Shown piece after piece: positions 46,748 to 60,609 of a DNA stretch of 64,000 bases. This DNA comes from Pseudisothecium myosuroides (Eukaryota; Streptophyta; Bryopsida; Hypnales; Lembophyllaceae): assembly GCA_951799445.1 (NCBI GenBank), contig OX637295.1:16740001-16804000 (forward strand), written 5' to 3'. How positions within the stretch are numbered: the stretch's first letter is position 1; every line of letters starts with the position of its first letter. The notes under the pieces are model-generated. The model was not told the origin of the DNA. It ran no database searches and saw only the letters and a program-made list of their open reading frames with translations. A program made the position numbers and the translations under genes.

Positions 46748-49103
46748 TTGATCTTCCTTGAAAACAAATTAAACAAAATTGTTTAAAATTAGGCATCTTC
46801 AATTATGCTCCAAAATTTGTTGAAGAAAGATCCATTTTGAAGCTATAAATAATATAAAAAATAACAAGGTCTTTCTTGCATTCACCTACTATCTACTTTA
46901 TATATATTCTAATTCACAATACAATCATTTTTATTTCCCTTTTTAATTTTAAGGTTTACATTTTTAGCGCATCTATTATTTCTCAATATGTTCATAAAAA
47001 GGATGTTGGACAAAAAAATGGTTTTAGCAACTTGGAGTTGTTATTTTGTATATTTAAATCTTTTTGCACAAAGAGTATGCCATTTTTTTAAGAGTTTATA
47101 TGCCACATTTATCTACTTTTAGACTTTTGAAAGCCCAAAATTAATAATGGTCATCAGGAGATAATCTTAAACATCGAGAGTTCTATGTAAAACATTGGGA
47201 AATCAATACAAAATATCTGGAGATCTATACAAACATCAAGAAATCAATAGAAACATCGGGAGATCTCCCAATCTATAGTCCAAAATTCATTGAATAGTCC
47301 AAAAGTAGTTAAATATGGCATTTTTTTTTTTATGTCTTAAAAATTATTTTGTACAAATATTCATTTAAATTTTAAAATGAAAGTATTTTATGACTTTAAA
47401 AATATTATAAAAATTTGATCTTTCTGAAAACTAATTAGTGAGACAAAAAGTTAAAAATAATCAAAATTAACTTGTCAATTTTTTTGCAACCAAATTGTGG
47501 TTTGGGGCATTTTAGTCAATGGTTGAGGTTTGGCTTCTGACTTGTTCTAGTATGGATTTATATTTTTGGATGAGCATTTTTGATATAAATCTGAGAATTT
47601 TACTTATGAGAAAAGGAAATTTAGAGGCATTTTCAATAAAAAAAAATTATAAATTTCGCTTCAAAAGTTTTTTATAATATATTTTTTACAAAGTGGATTC
47701 AAGTTTTGATGTTTTAGTTCTATTTATCAATCTAAGCATTGTTTATCATACTAAAAGATGCAAACTGAATTCTACACCTTCTAGTTGTCTTTGAATTTTG
47801 AAGTTGTAATTCTGGGACATCCACAGGACCTTATTGGAAAAAAAAATCGACTTATAACTTATACATTTCAAAAAATGTTCAAGAATTTGAGTTTGAAATT
47901 TTTGTATGGGTTTCACATCAAGTGAGATTATTTCCTATTGATCTAAGTGCACAAAGCCGGTTTTGAATGTATATTGTCAAAATTTTGACAAAAAGGTATA
48001 GATTTATATCACCTTTAGGACGATTTAAAAAAATTGGTGATTGGGTATTTGGACCAAAATTATGCTACCCCCCAAAATTTGATTGTTTGAGAAAATTTAG
48101 GCAATATGTACAAAATACCTATTTTAATTCTAAGATTTGGAATTATGTTTCTAGCACAGCAATGTATGTAATTTGTTAAAATAAATAAATAATATAGATA
48201 TATGCTTATTTGAAAAAGCTCATTTTGAGATGAGTCACAGTTTACTGCCTTTGTTGAATAGGGTCAGAAAACAACAACTTTTCCCTCTAAAGTCAAATGC
48301 TATAATATGGCAATCTATGCTATTCTTGAAGGTGAAGGAAAAAAAATCACATATTTTTTTTTAGTCTTGGACAATTTTTTGTAATTGAATCTCAAGAAGA
48401 ATATTTAATTTTGCTCAGTGCATTAGAAAGTGAATTTTTTTTGGCAATTTCTACGTGGAACATATTGGCCTTGAAATATTAGTCTTTAATTCCTTACAAG
48501 CTAGGGGACCGTCCAAATTTATAAAATTGTGAAGATTTGAATGATCAAATGCAACTTAAGAAAATAAATTGATTATGATTTGTTTTTGAAAGTATAAAGT
48601 ATAATCAATAATTTTTGTCCATACATTTAGAACAACCAGTACACTAACTAATGATTTAAAAAAAAAAATTGAAACCAATGATTGAAAGTTCCTTCAGAAA
48701 TTGATTAGAGATTGAATATTTATAAATTTTTCAAGATTCATGTTCTTTAAGCTCAAATTTTTTGGTCTAATTGTGGTGATTAAAAAATTATTATTATATT
48801 TATTTATTTCAATTGTTTCTAATAGGTTATTTATAAAATTGAAAAAGTTAATTTTTGAAGTTGAACAAAATCATACTCGTTAAACTAAAAAATATTTGTA
48901 CAGAAAAGTTTTCAAAACCTGTAGTTTACAAACATAAAATAAATAATATAAGAATCTACAAACATTTAGATCTCAAGGAGGACATTGGGCAAAAGTCTTA
49001 AAAACCACATGAGTGTAATGATAGGGGTTTGTTAATTGCAAAACATATAAATAATGAACCATTCAAAGATTTTAGTAGTTCCAAAATACCCCTCATATAT
49101 CAT
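46748..49103. other. Non-coding AT-rich stretch
   Basis: Only short chance frames. A CATCGGGAGATC-type phrase is repeated near 47170-47270. Nothing else recognised. Confidence 0.4.
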
Positions 49104-49107
49104 TTAA

Positions 49108-50021
49108 TCCCTAAAAGATCGAGGCCTCTTTTCTGCCAAAAAACACTGAAAACTGCCATTTCTATAGCAAAGAGCAAAAAAAAGTTTAAATTGTTTTTTT
49201 TCCACATCTAACCATAGGATCTTACACATAACTAGTATACCAAAGTGTGGCAAAAATTTCAGAGTTTTTGACCGCATAGATTGCAAGATATTTGCGTTTA
49301 AAGTGGAAAAAACAAGTTTTTCAGCACATTGCGGGACTAGATTTTTTGACTTTGAACATTTTTAACTTAAAATTTTTGCACTACAGAGATTTGAGCTTTA
49401 AATATTTATAGTGGAGAATTGAGTTGAGAGTCTAGGAAAAATAACTAAATTAATTAAATAAACCTGATTTTCGTTCTTAAAAAAATTGTTAAGTAGAAGT
49501 AGGTACGAGATAGAAGGAAAATCTAAAATATTAATCTCTTTTGAATGGAATTAAAATGCACTAATCCCAATGGTGAAATTGTTCAAGCAATTAAATTCAA
49601 GCATGCAAAAAAATAATTGCAAAAATTGCATTCAGAAATGAATCCTACAAGTTATTTTTTTAAGAAAATGCCATAACTGCTTGAGAAACAAGAATGTCCA
49701 TAACTTTCTCATAACAAATCCAAATGAAATGAATCAAAGCTTTTCAGATAGACAAAAATATAATCTATGAGAATAAAAGATTCATTTTTTTCTTTTAAAA
49801 TTAATTTTTTTTGCTGCCCCCCCCCCCCCATCCCCTGTTTTGAGCTTATTTGGTCATAACTTTTGTTCCTAGGCACTGATTTTGAAAAGAATTATATTCC
49901 CACAAATTATCAGTTTTTCTATCTTCAAAATTTTTTTCAAAAAATCACAAAAAAAATTCAGCTTGTAAGTACCTGCCTGAAATCCCATTTGTCCCGCGAA
50001 AGAACAACGGTCTTTTAGGGG
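49108..50021 (-). mobile_element. TTAA-flanked TIR element, subfamily 2
   Basis: A 914-bp element in reverse orientation starts TCCCTAAAAGATC and ends TCTTTTAGGGG, flanked by TTAA (49104-49107, 50022-50025). Contains a 13-base C run at 49817-49829. Confidence 0.9.
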
Positions 50022-50025
50022 TTAA

Positions 50026-52143
50026 TTAAATCTTTTAAATTCAAAATTCCATTGTTTTTTGTGTTGTTTTATTTTGTAATAAAATAGGGGTATATGTAAA
50101 AGTTGTAGATGAATAGTGCAAAGTATACATGTGTCCATGTGTTGTGTCTTAGAAATTATACAATTTGAGTATATTGAGCATGATTTATTAAAGGATATTG
50201 AACTTTTGAGTAGATTCATCTCTCCTCTACAATTCATGTAGTACGGTTTGTGGTTTAAATTTTTGCATTGTAGTGTTATTTTTCTTTAGATCTGCTATTC
50301 TTCCACTACTTGGGTACTTTACTATACCTTGTAATCCATATATATATACGTGAATTTTTTTAATTACGAGGCCCTTTAGATATTATTTCACAACAAATAT
50401 GTCCCTATTTTTCTACTTCTACTTTTTGTCCATTTTCCTACAATCTACGGTAGTTAAAATTGAAATTTGATGCATTTAGATATGTCCCTACTGCAATTCA
50501 AAAATTTATATGCAGTTTTAGGGTTGATCAATTATGAGTGTTTTTCACCGTGATGGCAAAAAACACTCCTAGACGAGTCCGAGGGGAAGTGTTTACTACC
50601 TAGCCTTCCAAGCAATGGATTTCTCAATTACAATTCAGACTACTATTTTTAGGTGTTGCTCTAGAAGCACTAATCCAACACGTGTTTCCAGCCCAATTTA
50701 TACCTTACTATGCATTTATAGATGAATCCTTGTTTTGTTTCCTTAGATAATGTAGATTGAATCAAAAACATTTAGTAACTTGTGAACACACATACAATTA
50801 AAGTCTCATGGCATTTCACATTCATTTTGCCTCATCCACACAATTCATGCAACATTGAGCTCTAAACTTAAGACTTTGAGAGACCATTTGTGTTTTTTTC
50901 TTCAAGGATTTCTAGTGAGCACTTCACTTTTTAATATGTACTACATGCAATTACATCCCTACACTAATCTACTGAAATTTGCACTAAATTGCGGGAATTG
51001 CACTACTTTACTGTAAAATACACTATCTTATTGTAAATTCCATTATTTTAGAGTACCTTTCACAATGTTAGTGTTCTAATAGTTGTTCTAACTCTACTAA
51101 TTAGTTTTGTATTTTTTGTATTTGTATTTTTAATTTCCAATCTATTTTTTGTACAACTTTCTTCATGTAGTATTTTATTTCTAATTTCTCCGCATTTAAC
51201 CATTTGGCTAATTTAATTAAATTCATAGTTTTTTTTAATGTCCTTTTTGATATAAGATTCCTATTTTTCTCTACACTTTCCACATCATTTTTGCATAATC
51301 ACAATTCCTAAAGTTCATAGGTTTATTATAAAATTCCCATTTTTACTTGTAAAAAAATCCATTAGTTCATGATTATTGTTTAAATTCATACAACTAATAA
51401 TTCTTAACTTGTAATTTCATCTAAATTATCTGATTTTCTCTAATTCTAAGTTGTGAGCCAATGTGGTGGCTCACATCAATACAACATGAACACAACCCAC
51501 ACAAACACCACATATACATATATAGACATCATATAATAAACAATTAATATGAAGGAATTATACAAATGAGTCATACATGTACAATAGGAGCAAAAAACAT
51601 GGAAATTGAAAAAAACCACAAGTTGTGTCGTATTGGCTGAGCTTGATTTATATATGCATTTAAAAATGTAATAGTTTAGGATCCCAAAATCATACAAAAC
51701 GTGCCAGCAAGTAGATTGATCTCAAAGTTTAAGATTGAGGGTATAGTACAACGATAATTTCTATTTTGGAAATAAAAACTTGACTCTACACATACACAAC
51801 CCAAAATAAAATGTTGTTCATTATTTTGTCTATTTGCAAATGTAAAATGGAAGTTCCTCATGCAAGTTCCTCCCTTCTCTTTAAACTACCCTTGTGTAGA
51901 TTTACAAATTATGTATTATGAATTAATACAATGTATTGTATAGTAGTTGTGTTACAATATGTTTCAAAAAAATGATGCTATAGGAACTTGAATATTTTTT
52001 AAATTATTAGCTTCAACATTTAAAATGTACTCTTTTGTAAGTCTCACATTGTTTCTAAAGTAACCGCTAGTGAAGTACTTAAGTTCCATTATAATACTTT
52101 GGATGCTACTTTGGAGAGGTGATTGCATGAGAGCAACTGTTAT
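50026..52143. other. Non-coding AT-rich stretch
   Basis: No gene recognised. A small hairpin (AAACACT..AGTGTTT, about 50558-50594) was seen; see rejected items. Confidence 0.4.
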
Positions 52144-52335
52144 CACTAGTAGAAAACGTAGGAATTTAGACAATTTTTTTTTAATTTGGTTGCATTGTCC
52201 CGATCACTGTTCTGTTAATTTCAACAGAAATCTGTTAATTTTAATAGATTTCTGTTGAAATCAACAGAAAAATGACCAGGACAACGCGACCAAATCAACA
52301 AAATTTTGTCTAAATTCCTCTGTTTTCTACTAGTC
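52144..52335. mobile_element. 192-bp near-perfect palindromic CACTA-like MITE
   Basis: The left end CACTAGTAGAAAACGTAGG is mirrored at the right with CTAGTAGAAAACAGAGG. The two halves pair over most of the length, through GGAATTTAGACAA, TTGGT(T/C)GC and TCTGTTGATTTCAACAG-like segments. CACTAGTAGAAAA is a known CACTA-superfamily terminus. No clear 3-bp duplication (flanks TAT and ACT; the last base is changed). Confidence 0.8.
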
Positions 52336-53657
52336 ACTAGTTGTTTGAATGTGTTTCACTCTTTGTTGAGCTTGCGTTTTGTAAGTATATCCATTATAGG
52401 GTTGCGGTGCATAATCGCCTCTCGCAATTGTAATTTTTTCACTAGTACTTCCAAGGTACGTTTGTGGTTCTATTTGAGTAGGTATGATGAGGTTGAATTA
52501 ATTTGCTTAAGGTTTTGGTATCATCCATAACGACTTATGATCCATGGAATTATGTTGGTAGTTGCTTCACACAAAATCTAAAACTAGTGAGGAAGAGTAA
52601 GCATTCGGGATCGCATCTCAATCTTCAAATTGTTTCTGCAGCATTTAGAGACTTGAGTATTGTGGAGCTCCGAATTCTTTGCGATGCGTTGCAGGATTCA
52701 TGCTATCAACTATATAGACTTGGTGAAAATGGCCCAGCACTTGCCTAATATGTAATTTTGGATCACTGTGAAAGCTTACACACAACCAAATTAGCAAGTA
52801 TGTGTGTTTTCAATTATGGAGGTTGCTAATGATTTCATGGTGTACAATGCATGATGAAGAATTGTATATCACTGGAACACTGGGTTTCTTTTTTTTGCAT
52901 TTCTTATTTGGTAGCTATAAAATATAATAGTAGAGGGGGTGAATTTTGGATAGGGGGAATGTAGAAAATGCTAGTATTGGTTTTGTTCATTTTGCCTTTG
53001 TAAATGCATGTTGTGGCCTCCAAATCATGGCCTTGAAGGTGGATGTGCATTTTTAGGTTTGTGTTTGAAGATCTAGTTTATTATGTAGATTTATAAAAGA
53101 ATATTGTGAAAGACATAATTATTAATGATTTCATATTTGATGCATCTTCTTTTTGTTACATATGATTTTTTTTCTTATAATTTGCTTTTACATACATTTA
53201 CAAGCTCTTTCAATAGTTTTTTCTTGTAAATTTGGCGTGCTCAATGCAATTTTGTGTTTTGGTTTTGTTTGAATTGAAGGATCCTAATACCTAAACTATA
53301 GACTATGAATCCAAGCTTGTCCATATCCTTGTTTTTTGACATAATTTGTACATGATTGTCTAGTAGGTAGTGTTTGTTTTTGCTATCCTTTAGCCTAAAT
53401 CAAATTATTCAAACTTGGTCGCATTCTGTTGTTGCATTCACATTTAGAAGTTATTAAATTTTAGTATAAAATATTAAAAAAATATAATATTTCAAAGTAT
53501 AAAAGGTTTATGATAATGTAGTGCATTTTTTCATGAAAGAATCTATGCCCCCCTTTTTAATTGAGCTTTTGGAAAATTATACAAAATTAAGGGGTCCTAA
53601 AATCCTATTACAAAGAATAATATCCCCTATCCAACATCCTTTTGCACACATGTGGAT
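52336..53657. other. Non-coding stretch
   Basis: An 81-codon frame at 52503-52748 and others look like chance; no family resemblance. No repeat boundaries. Confidence 0.4.
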
Positions 53658-53661
53658 TTAA

Positions 53662-54594
53662 CCCCTAAAGGCCCATTGTCCCTTCAGGGGACAAATGGGA
53701 TTTCGGGCAGGTACCTACGGGCTGAAATTTTGTCCTGATTTTTTGAATTTTTTTTTGAAGATAGAAAGAATGATAAGCTTTGTGGGAATATAATTTTTTC
53801 CACAATCGGTGCCCGGGAACAATAGTTATGACCAAATAAGCTCAAAACAAGGGACGGCGGGTAGCTCGGGCAGCAGAAAAAAAATCGACAAAAATTTGAA
53901 TTTTTTTTAAAATATTTTTTTTCTGATAGATTATATTTTTGCCTATCTGGAAAGCTTTGATTCATTTCATTTGGATATGTTATGAGAAAGTTATGGATTT
54001 CCTTGTTTTTCAGGCAGTTAGAGCATCTTCTTGAAAAAAATAACTTGTAGGATTCATTTCTGAATGCAATTTTTCAATTTTTTCAATTTTTTTTTTTTGC
54101 ATGGTGTAATTTATTTTCTAGAACAATCTCACCATTGGGATTAGTGCATTTTAATTCCATCTAAAATATATGAATATTTTAGATTTTCCTTTTATCTTGG
54201 ACCTACTTCTACTTAATAATTTTTTTAAGAATGATAATTACGTTTTTTTTTTTTTTTTTTTTTTCCTAGACTCTCAACTCAATTCTCTACAGTAAAGATT
54301 TAAAGCTCAAAACGTTGTAGTGCAAAAATTTTAAGTTAAAAATGTTTAAAGCCAAAAAATCTAGCCCAGTAGTGTGCTGAAAAACTTGTTTTTTTCATTT
54401 CAAACGCAGATATCTTGCAATCTGTGTGGTCAAAAATTCTGAAATTTTTTCCATACATTTTCATACTAGTTAGGTGTAAGATCCTACAGTTAGATGTTCA
54501 AAAAAAACATTTAAATTTTTTTTTTTATACTTTGCTATAGAAATGGCAGTTTTCAGTGTTTTTTGGCAGAAAAAAGGCCTTGGGCCTTTAGGGG
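53662..54594 (+). mobile_element. TTAA-flanked TIR element, subfamily 2
   Basis: A 933-bp element starts CCCCTAAAGGCCC and ends GGGCCTTTAGGGG, flanked by TTAA (53658-53661, 54595-54598). The first 13 and last 13 bases pair as a terminal inverted repeat. Collinear with 61387-62305. Confidence 0.93.
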
Positions 54595-54598
54595 TTAA

Positions 54599-56360
54599 AA
54601 AACACCTATAGTGCCATACCTAATATTTATAATTTCAAATGGATGAAAAAATCAAGACTTTGAATACTTGGTTCATGCTTGCATTAATTTATTATTCAAA
54701 AAATGAACACCTTGTCCTTAAGGGATTAAACATTAGCCCCAACTTGTAGAACTTGATTTTCAAGGAATCTTGTCGATAGCATTTGGCTCCAATACTCAAC
54801 TACAATCCAACTTTTTGATACCAATCTCCTTTGCCTCCAAATGATGCATCTATTAAGCTAAATTTTGAATTTTAAATCACAATTTGGGGCATTTTCATGC
54901 TATAGATATTATAATAGCTTTGAAACTAGGATTGCAAATTTAGTGTCCATTGTGTACATTGAGAAAATTATTACTTAAATTATTATTTTGAACCAATTAA
55001 GTTTTTTAGTGAATTCATATGAAATTAAGAATATGTAAATTCAACTTTAAAAACTTGAACATATAAATAAGCTATACCATATCTTAAAAGTTGAAAAAAG
55101 ATTTAGGGATTAAAAACTCTCTTTCAAAACTATTTCAAAATAGTTTTTGGCTACAAGTTGAATGTAATTCTAATTACAAATAAATGAAAAAAATATATAT
55201 TATGAAATTTCTTGTCTATGTCCTTTATAATATTATATTACTTTTAGATTCAATGGATTGAAAATTTGAAAACAAACTCAAGTGCAAAAATTTTGTTTGA
55301 AATTTTTCACGTTTTAATTATATAAAGAAAGATTAAAAGACAAATAATTTTTTGAATTGAAAAAGTATTTGCGTTTTCTTTCAGATATAGATGAGAGACT
55401 TTTTGGTACTAAATTGTGAAAGCAAGTATTATTTCTTATTGCATTTGTATAATTTAATAACTGTAATAAGCCGTAAAAGGACTTTGCTTCAAAAAAAATC
55501 TTAATTTAAAAAATTACCAAGTTTTGTGTACAAATAGAAATCAATACCTATATACAAAATCCAAAAGTAATAAACATTTCAAAAAGTCCTCAATCACAAC
55601 TAAGTGTCAAAGGATCAAAATTATAAAATTGTCAATTTGCGAGTACATGCCATGTAATGACACCCTTTGATTGCATTTTTTTGCATTGAAATTGTTAAAA
55701 GAATTTATATATCTTAAAACTTGGTCTAATTGAACATGTTTTCTACTAGTGTATTAAAAAAACTTTTGCCTTGAACTCGTGCAAATAATGAATACTTCAT
55801 GCAATTGTTGGATAGGGCATTGGAGTGTATTGTATGTATGAATAGGAGACAATCCAAAGAAAATCACATATTTTGATAGTATTTCTGATTATAAAATCTT
55901 CTTCTTCCAAAGACCAAAATTAGAGCAATCCTCTAGTTGCACCCATGAGATAGTCTCTACCATGCATGGTTGAGAAAGTTTCAACCTTATGTCACCATTG
56001 TCATGAAACAATTCAGATATACGCACTTTTACATTGCCATCAATTACAATTGAGTATACTTACTATAATAAATCATGAATTTTTTGTCTTAGATTTTAGT
56101 GGTAAATGATTAAGGATTCCAACACACTTTAACATGCATTATTTGGACATTGTAGGAATAAGTTATGAATTTTCAAATTATTGTCTTTAATTATACCAAT
56201 AAACAACACTAAATTTTCATAGACTCTTGTTTTGATTTTGTACATCTTGTGTAATCAATATCTAGATTTTGTAACACTTTTTGGTCTAAATGTAGGTGTT
56301 GCATTTTGGGCAATGTTCATTATGGGTGTATATATGTACTTAGTTGCAAAAATCATGTTG
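54599..56360. other. Non-coding AT-rich stretch
   Basis: No gene or definable repeat seen. Confidence 0.4.
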
Positions 56361-56365
56361 ATCAT

Positions 56366-56455
56366 TATGAATGAATCTAAATGAATTTGAATGAATGAAT
56401 AAATCTAAATGAATTTAAATTTATTTAAATGTCAATGCAAATGCAAATAAAATTA
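56366..56455. repeat. Degenerate (AATG/AAAT)n tract
   Basis: Runs of GAATGAAT, CTAAATGAATTT and TGCAAATGCAAAT form a low-complexity tract. Confidence 0.7.
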
Positions 56456-56459
56456 ACCT

Positions 56460-57560
56460 TGCATACCTCAGGAATTTCACCCTGGGCAAGTGGAATAGAG
56501 CAAAACAAGCGGCCAGTTGGGCAGACAAAGCAGCCTGGAAGGAAGTTACAACATTGGTGGTGGAAATCCACCCTTCTTTGTTGGAGGTTGGAGCTAGCCT
56601 TCACCACCTGCCATGTGCACATCCCTATTAGGGCCGCTCACATGAGCTATACATAGCCCGTGCAACGTTGCATATGAAGGCTGTAAAGCGCAGATTAGGG
56701 CAAGGCAAAGTTAATGAGGCAGAGCTCACAAAATGTTGGACCTCAGTCCTTACGGCATTTTGACTGAGGCCTTTTAGCATGCGGATTAAATCTTTTTGCA
56801 TGCGGGTTAAGTTCAAGGTTGTCTCTCTCCTTTTGAAACCTGCACAAACCTAGGCGCCATACAACAAAGAAGGGGTTTGATTTTTCAATTAAAGGGGCTT
56901 TTTTTTCACACAACAGAAAAAAGGGCTTGTTTTTTCATTCAACAGAGAAAAGAGTTTGTTTTTTCACACAGTAGAGAAAAAAGCTTGTGAAGAGAACATA
57001 TGAAGGGGGCTTGTTTCTTCAAGTAAACATGCTAAATAAACCACTCTCCAAAGCTCTTCCAATCTAGAGGAACAAATGTGAGTTGTGACCAAAACCCTCC
57101 TAAGAGCGACTTGGAAACCCTTGTGAATTTCACTTTAGGCCCTGCTTTGGGCAAGTAGAACAAGGAAAAAACAAAGTGACCACATGACTAGGTGAACCAA
57201 ACTGGAAGCTAGCTACAACACTAAGGGTAGAGGCCTTCTTTCTCTGTGCGACATCAGACCCAAGGCTAATTGGCCCTCATGTGTGCACTCCTATTGTTTT
57301 ACAAAACAACACTCTAGAACTTGCAAGATGCAATACCCCAACGCAAGATCCAAACACCTCCATTGTTTTGAAAAAAGGCACTCTACAACATTCTTACACA
57401 TGGCTAAAATTTGCTTGGTTTCTACAAAAAAATTCCAAGCACTAAATGTACATGTGAAAAAATCCTCCAAAAATGTGGATTTGAGCAATTTTGCATACCT
57501 AAGTAATAGAAACATCCCACACTTTTTCTCATCCATTGGCATGAGTGAGATGTGGTAGCT
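56460..57560. repeat. Two diverged copies of an unclassified repeat plus a 30-bp tandem tract
   Basis: About 56470-56640 and 57120-57300 share TTTCAC.CTGGGCAAGT, a GCCTGGAAG..AGTTACAACA-type block and CATGTGCAC(A/T)CC in order. Between them, about 56865-57020, lies a tandem tract of GGGCTTGTTTTTTCA with AACAGAGAAAA, four to five units of about 30 bp. No coding frame supported. Confidence 0.6.
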
Positions 57561-57600
57561 TAAAATCGACCGCAACCATTGATCTTTTGCCCAACGGCTA

Positions 57601-57730
57601 CATGAATCACAACAACTTAAAATTTGGTGAAGACCATGAGTTCGGAATACATTCTATTATACATACATGAATCACAACAACTTAAAATTTGGTGAGGACC
57701 ATGAGTTCGGAATACATTCTATTATACATA
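57601..57730. repeat. Recent 65-bp tandem duplication
   Basis: Two units (57601-57665, 57666-57730) differ by a single A/G substitution. Confidence 0.95.
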
Positions 57731-58129
57731 AAGGATTGACTGTGTAGAACTCCTCACCCGTGAACGAACTACATTCTATATATAGTCTTAAATCTGCATC
57801 ATTGCGTGTGAAGGAGGCAATAAGTGGTCAGTGGTCACTTTCATTTTTGCTGTGAATTGACTAGAATTGAAATAGATACGTTGTTAGACAATAGCATTCA
57901 ATTTTGAACTCGAAGTAGGTAAAATAGCATGGGAATGGTATTGGGCTTAATATCCCATGGAACATATTGAATAAAATATTGGGGGTACCTCCATATACAA
58001 TTGGACATGCCAAACAAATACTAGATAATGTTGTCCGTCTATCTAGCCAAAACCAAACCAAAGAATTATAAGAATCAAATGTGAAATTATGATTTTTAGC
58101 TTTCATTTAGACTTAATAATTTTTTATAA

Positions 58130-59581
58130 TTCAAAATTCAATTCAAAGTGTAGGAAAAACAAATCTTATACATAAATTAAAAAATTGTTTAGTAGAAGCA
58201 AGTTCAAGATTAATTGGGAATATTAATCTGAACAGTGAGATTGCATTGGTCTATGAAGAGAGCTAATTTTTCATTTGGAACAGTGGCTGAAATTGATATC
58301 ATAAAAGTGAATTGTACAAGTTCTTATATTTCAAAAATTCATTGTGATGAACCTCTGAACAAGATTGTCCATCAAGTTCAAATAACAAATCCAAATGCAA
58401 TGAAAAAAAGCTTTCAATATTCATGAGAAAATTATCTCTGAAAAGAAAAAATTTAGAATTCTAAATTCCTTTATTTAATCATGTTTAGAAGCCCAAAAAT
58501 GCTTCAAAATACTTATCTCCAAAACTAGGTCAATGTCTTCATCAATATTTGTTTTTTCACAAATCTAACTATTTGGAAGTTTTAGTTCACTTATTCAAGT
58601 ACATTTTCCTAAACTTTTAGAGCAAACATCCCTACCTAAACCGGCAAGTTCAATGTGCATGAGCTTCAAAATGTAGGCAATTCTAGTCTTTTAAGAAGGT
58701 AAAGTTTTGTCTCTCGTCATTTTTATAAAAAAAAATCATATGCCTTAAAACTTGTGCATTTTGTCAATATGTTGGAAAATGGATTGAAAGCATGTGAAAA
58801 AAATTTAACCAAAAAATTGTCATATTCATCTTTAAAAAAATTGTATAGTGGAAGATGATATTGAATGAAAGAAAAAAACAATATGCTAAGAACTTTTACA
58901 AGAAATTGGAAATTGCAAATCACAATGGTGAAAATGTTGCTGTAAAAAATGAATATCCTATTTTCAAAATTTTCAAAAGGGAGAACAAAACATGATAATA
59001 TATGTTTTTTCTACTTGCACTGCCCTCCCCCCTGAAAAAAATCCTCATAACTTTTATTATGTTATTTGGAATTGAATGCTTCAAATGTTCTTGAGTAAGT
59101 ATTAGTCCCAAAAAACAGTTAACATTTACTGATAATATATAGTTTACTATTTGGTTTGATTTTAAAATCACTAAAATCCTTCTAGCTTTTCCAATATTTC
59201 TTTGAATGATATGAAATAGAACTATACATATAGATTATAATAAGTAGCATCCACCCGAAAAAATTTATGCAGTAATTTCAAATCATAAAGTCAACAATGC
59301 CTCACTAATTTCTCAAAAGCTCAAAGTTGGCTCCTTAGTTCTAACAGGGTTAGTTTTAAGGTTTTGATGATTTTTTTTTTCTTAATGAACAAAAATTTGG
59401 GCTTATTGTGCCATAACTTTTGTTCAAAGGCAACAATTATCATGGGATTTTTATTTCCCAAATAGTGTAGTAGTTTTTGGCCTTCACAAAAAGTTTTAGT
59501 AAATGAAGATGAACATTGATATCTTCAGAGCTTGTTGAGCATCCATTTAGTCCACCAAGGGAACATTGGAAGTGGTGGGGG
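58130..59581 (-). mobile_element. Degenerate TTAA-family copies (subfamily 2)
   Basis: The right boundary GGTGGGGG plus TTAA (59582-59585) and blocks at about 59390-59500, 58840-58870, 58370-58430 and 58140-58250 match the 49108 element. Similar blocks occur twice, so at least two decayed copies are juxtaposed. The left boundary is undefined. Confidence 0.5.
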
Positions 59582-60201
59582 TTAAAAACAAATATCAAAA
59601 ATTCTATTTATGTATCGCCTAGGCTTGATGTACATGTCACCAAGTATCATAGGAATATTGAAGAAGTAGTTGGCTAGTGGTTATTTCATATTTTAGGGAC
59701 TAGAACATTTTGATTTTCATTTATAACCTTCAAACAAAGCTTATAGAGAGAAAATTTCAAAATGTAGGAGATTATTTGCATGCCAAAATATAATTTGACT
59801 TTCCATTAAGTTGATTAATGATGACTTCAAAACAAATTGTAAAATATAATCCATAGATCATTTCCATATAGTTAGATCAATTGCTACCCAAGTCAGTATA
59901 ATTCAGTAAAATTTGAAACCTAAAATTGAGAATTCTTTCTAAAATTTATTATAGATTGAGTATTTGTAATTTTTATTAAGAATTTTTCTTCTTAAAGTTC
60001 AAAATTTTATGTTCAAATTATGATGATTTTTCAAGATTTTTCTTTTACTTATTCCAGTGCTAAACTTTAGATTGATACTAGTTTAGCCAGTTTTTGGAGT
60101 GATCTTTGGAATTTATGTATTGATAATATATAAAGGATCTACTTTACAACCAAGGGGTGCATATGAACCTACAACTAAAATTTAATCCATGACCATAATG
60201 A

Positions 60202-60325
60202 TAGAATGAAGCTAGGACAAAAATTGTGAAATGAGGCCAGGGTGAAAACGGTGGAATGAAATCAAAACAAAAATGGTGAAATGAAGCCAAGATGAAAATG
60301 GTAGAATGAAGTTAGGACAAAAATA
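60202..60325. repeat. Minisatellite, 25-bp unit, five units
   Basis: Units of the form T(A/G)GAATGAAG(C/T)(T/C)AG followed by GA(C/T)(A/G)AAAAT(T/G)G start at 60202, 60227, 60252, 60277 and 60302. Confidence 0.85.
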
Positions 60326-60609
60326 AAGGAATTTTAGATTCATACAACTAAATTTTTCCTCCATGATATTGGTAATCTGTATCTATGATTTCAACAATTG
60401 AGAGCTGAAATTCAAGATTGATAATTTGCATTATGATTATCTTGTTAGAATGGTTGAATTGAGTGTTGTGTTTTGATACAGTTTATACTACTATCATAAT
60501 GCAGCTTTCAAAATCAACTAGGTGATGATATTAGCAAGGTGAGATCATATACCAATACTATGGAAGATGATATTTGTAGCAATATTATTTTCTAGCACTA
60601 GACAAGTTG

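Noticed and set aside
50558..50594. Hammerhead-ribozyme-like string GACGAGTCC between AAACACT and AGTGTTT
   Set aside because: The CTGANGA core is disrupted by an extra base and the GAAA of the second core strand is missing, so only an ordinary hairpin is supported.
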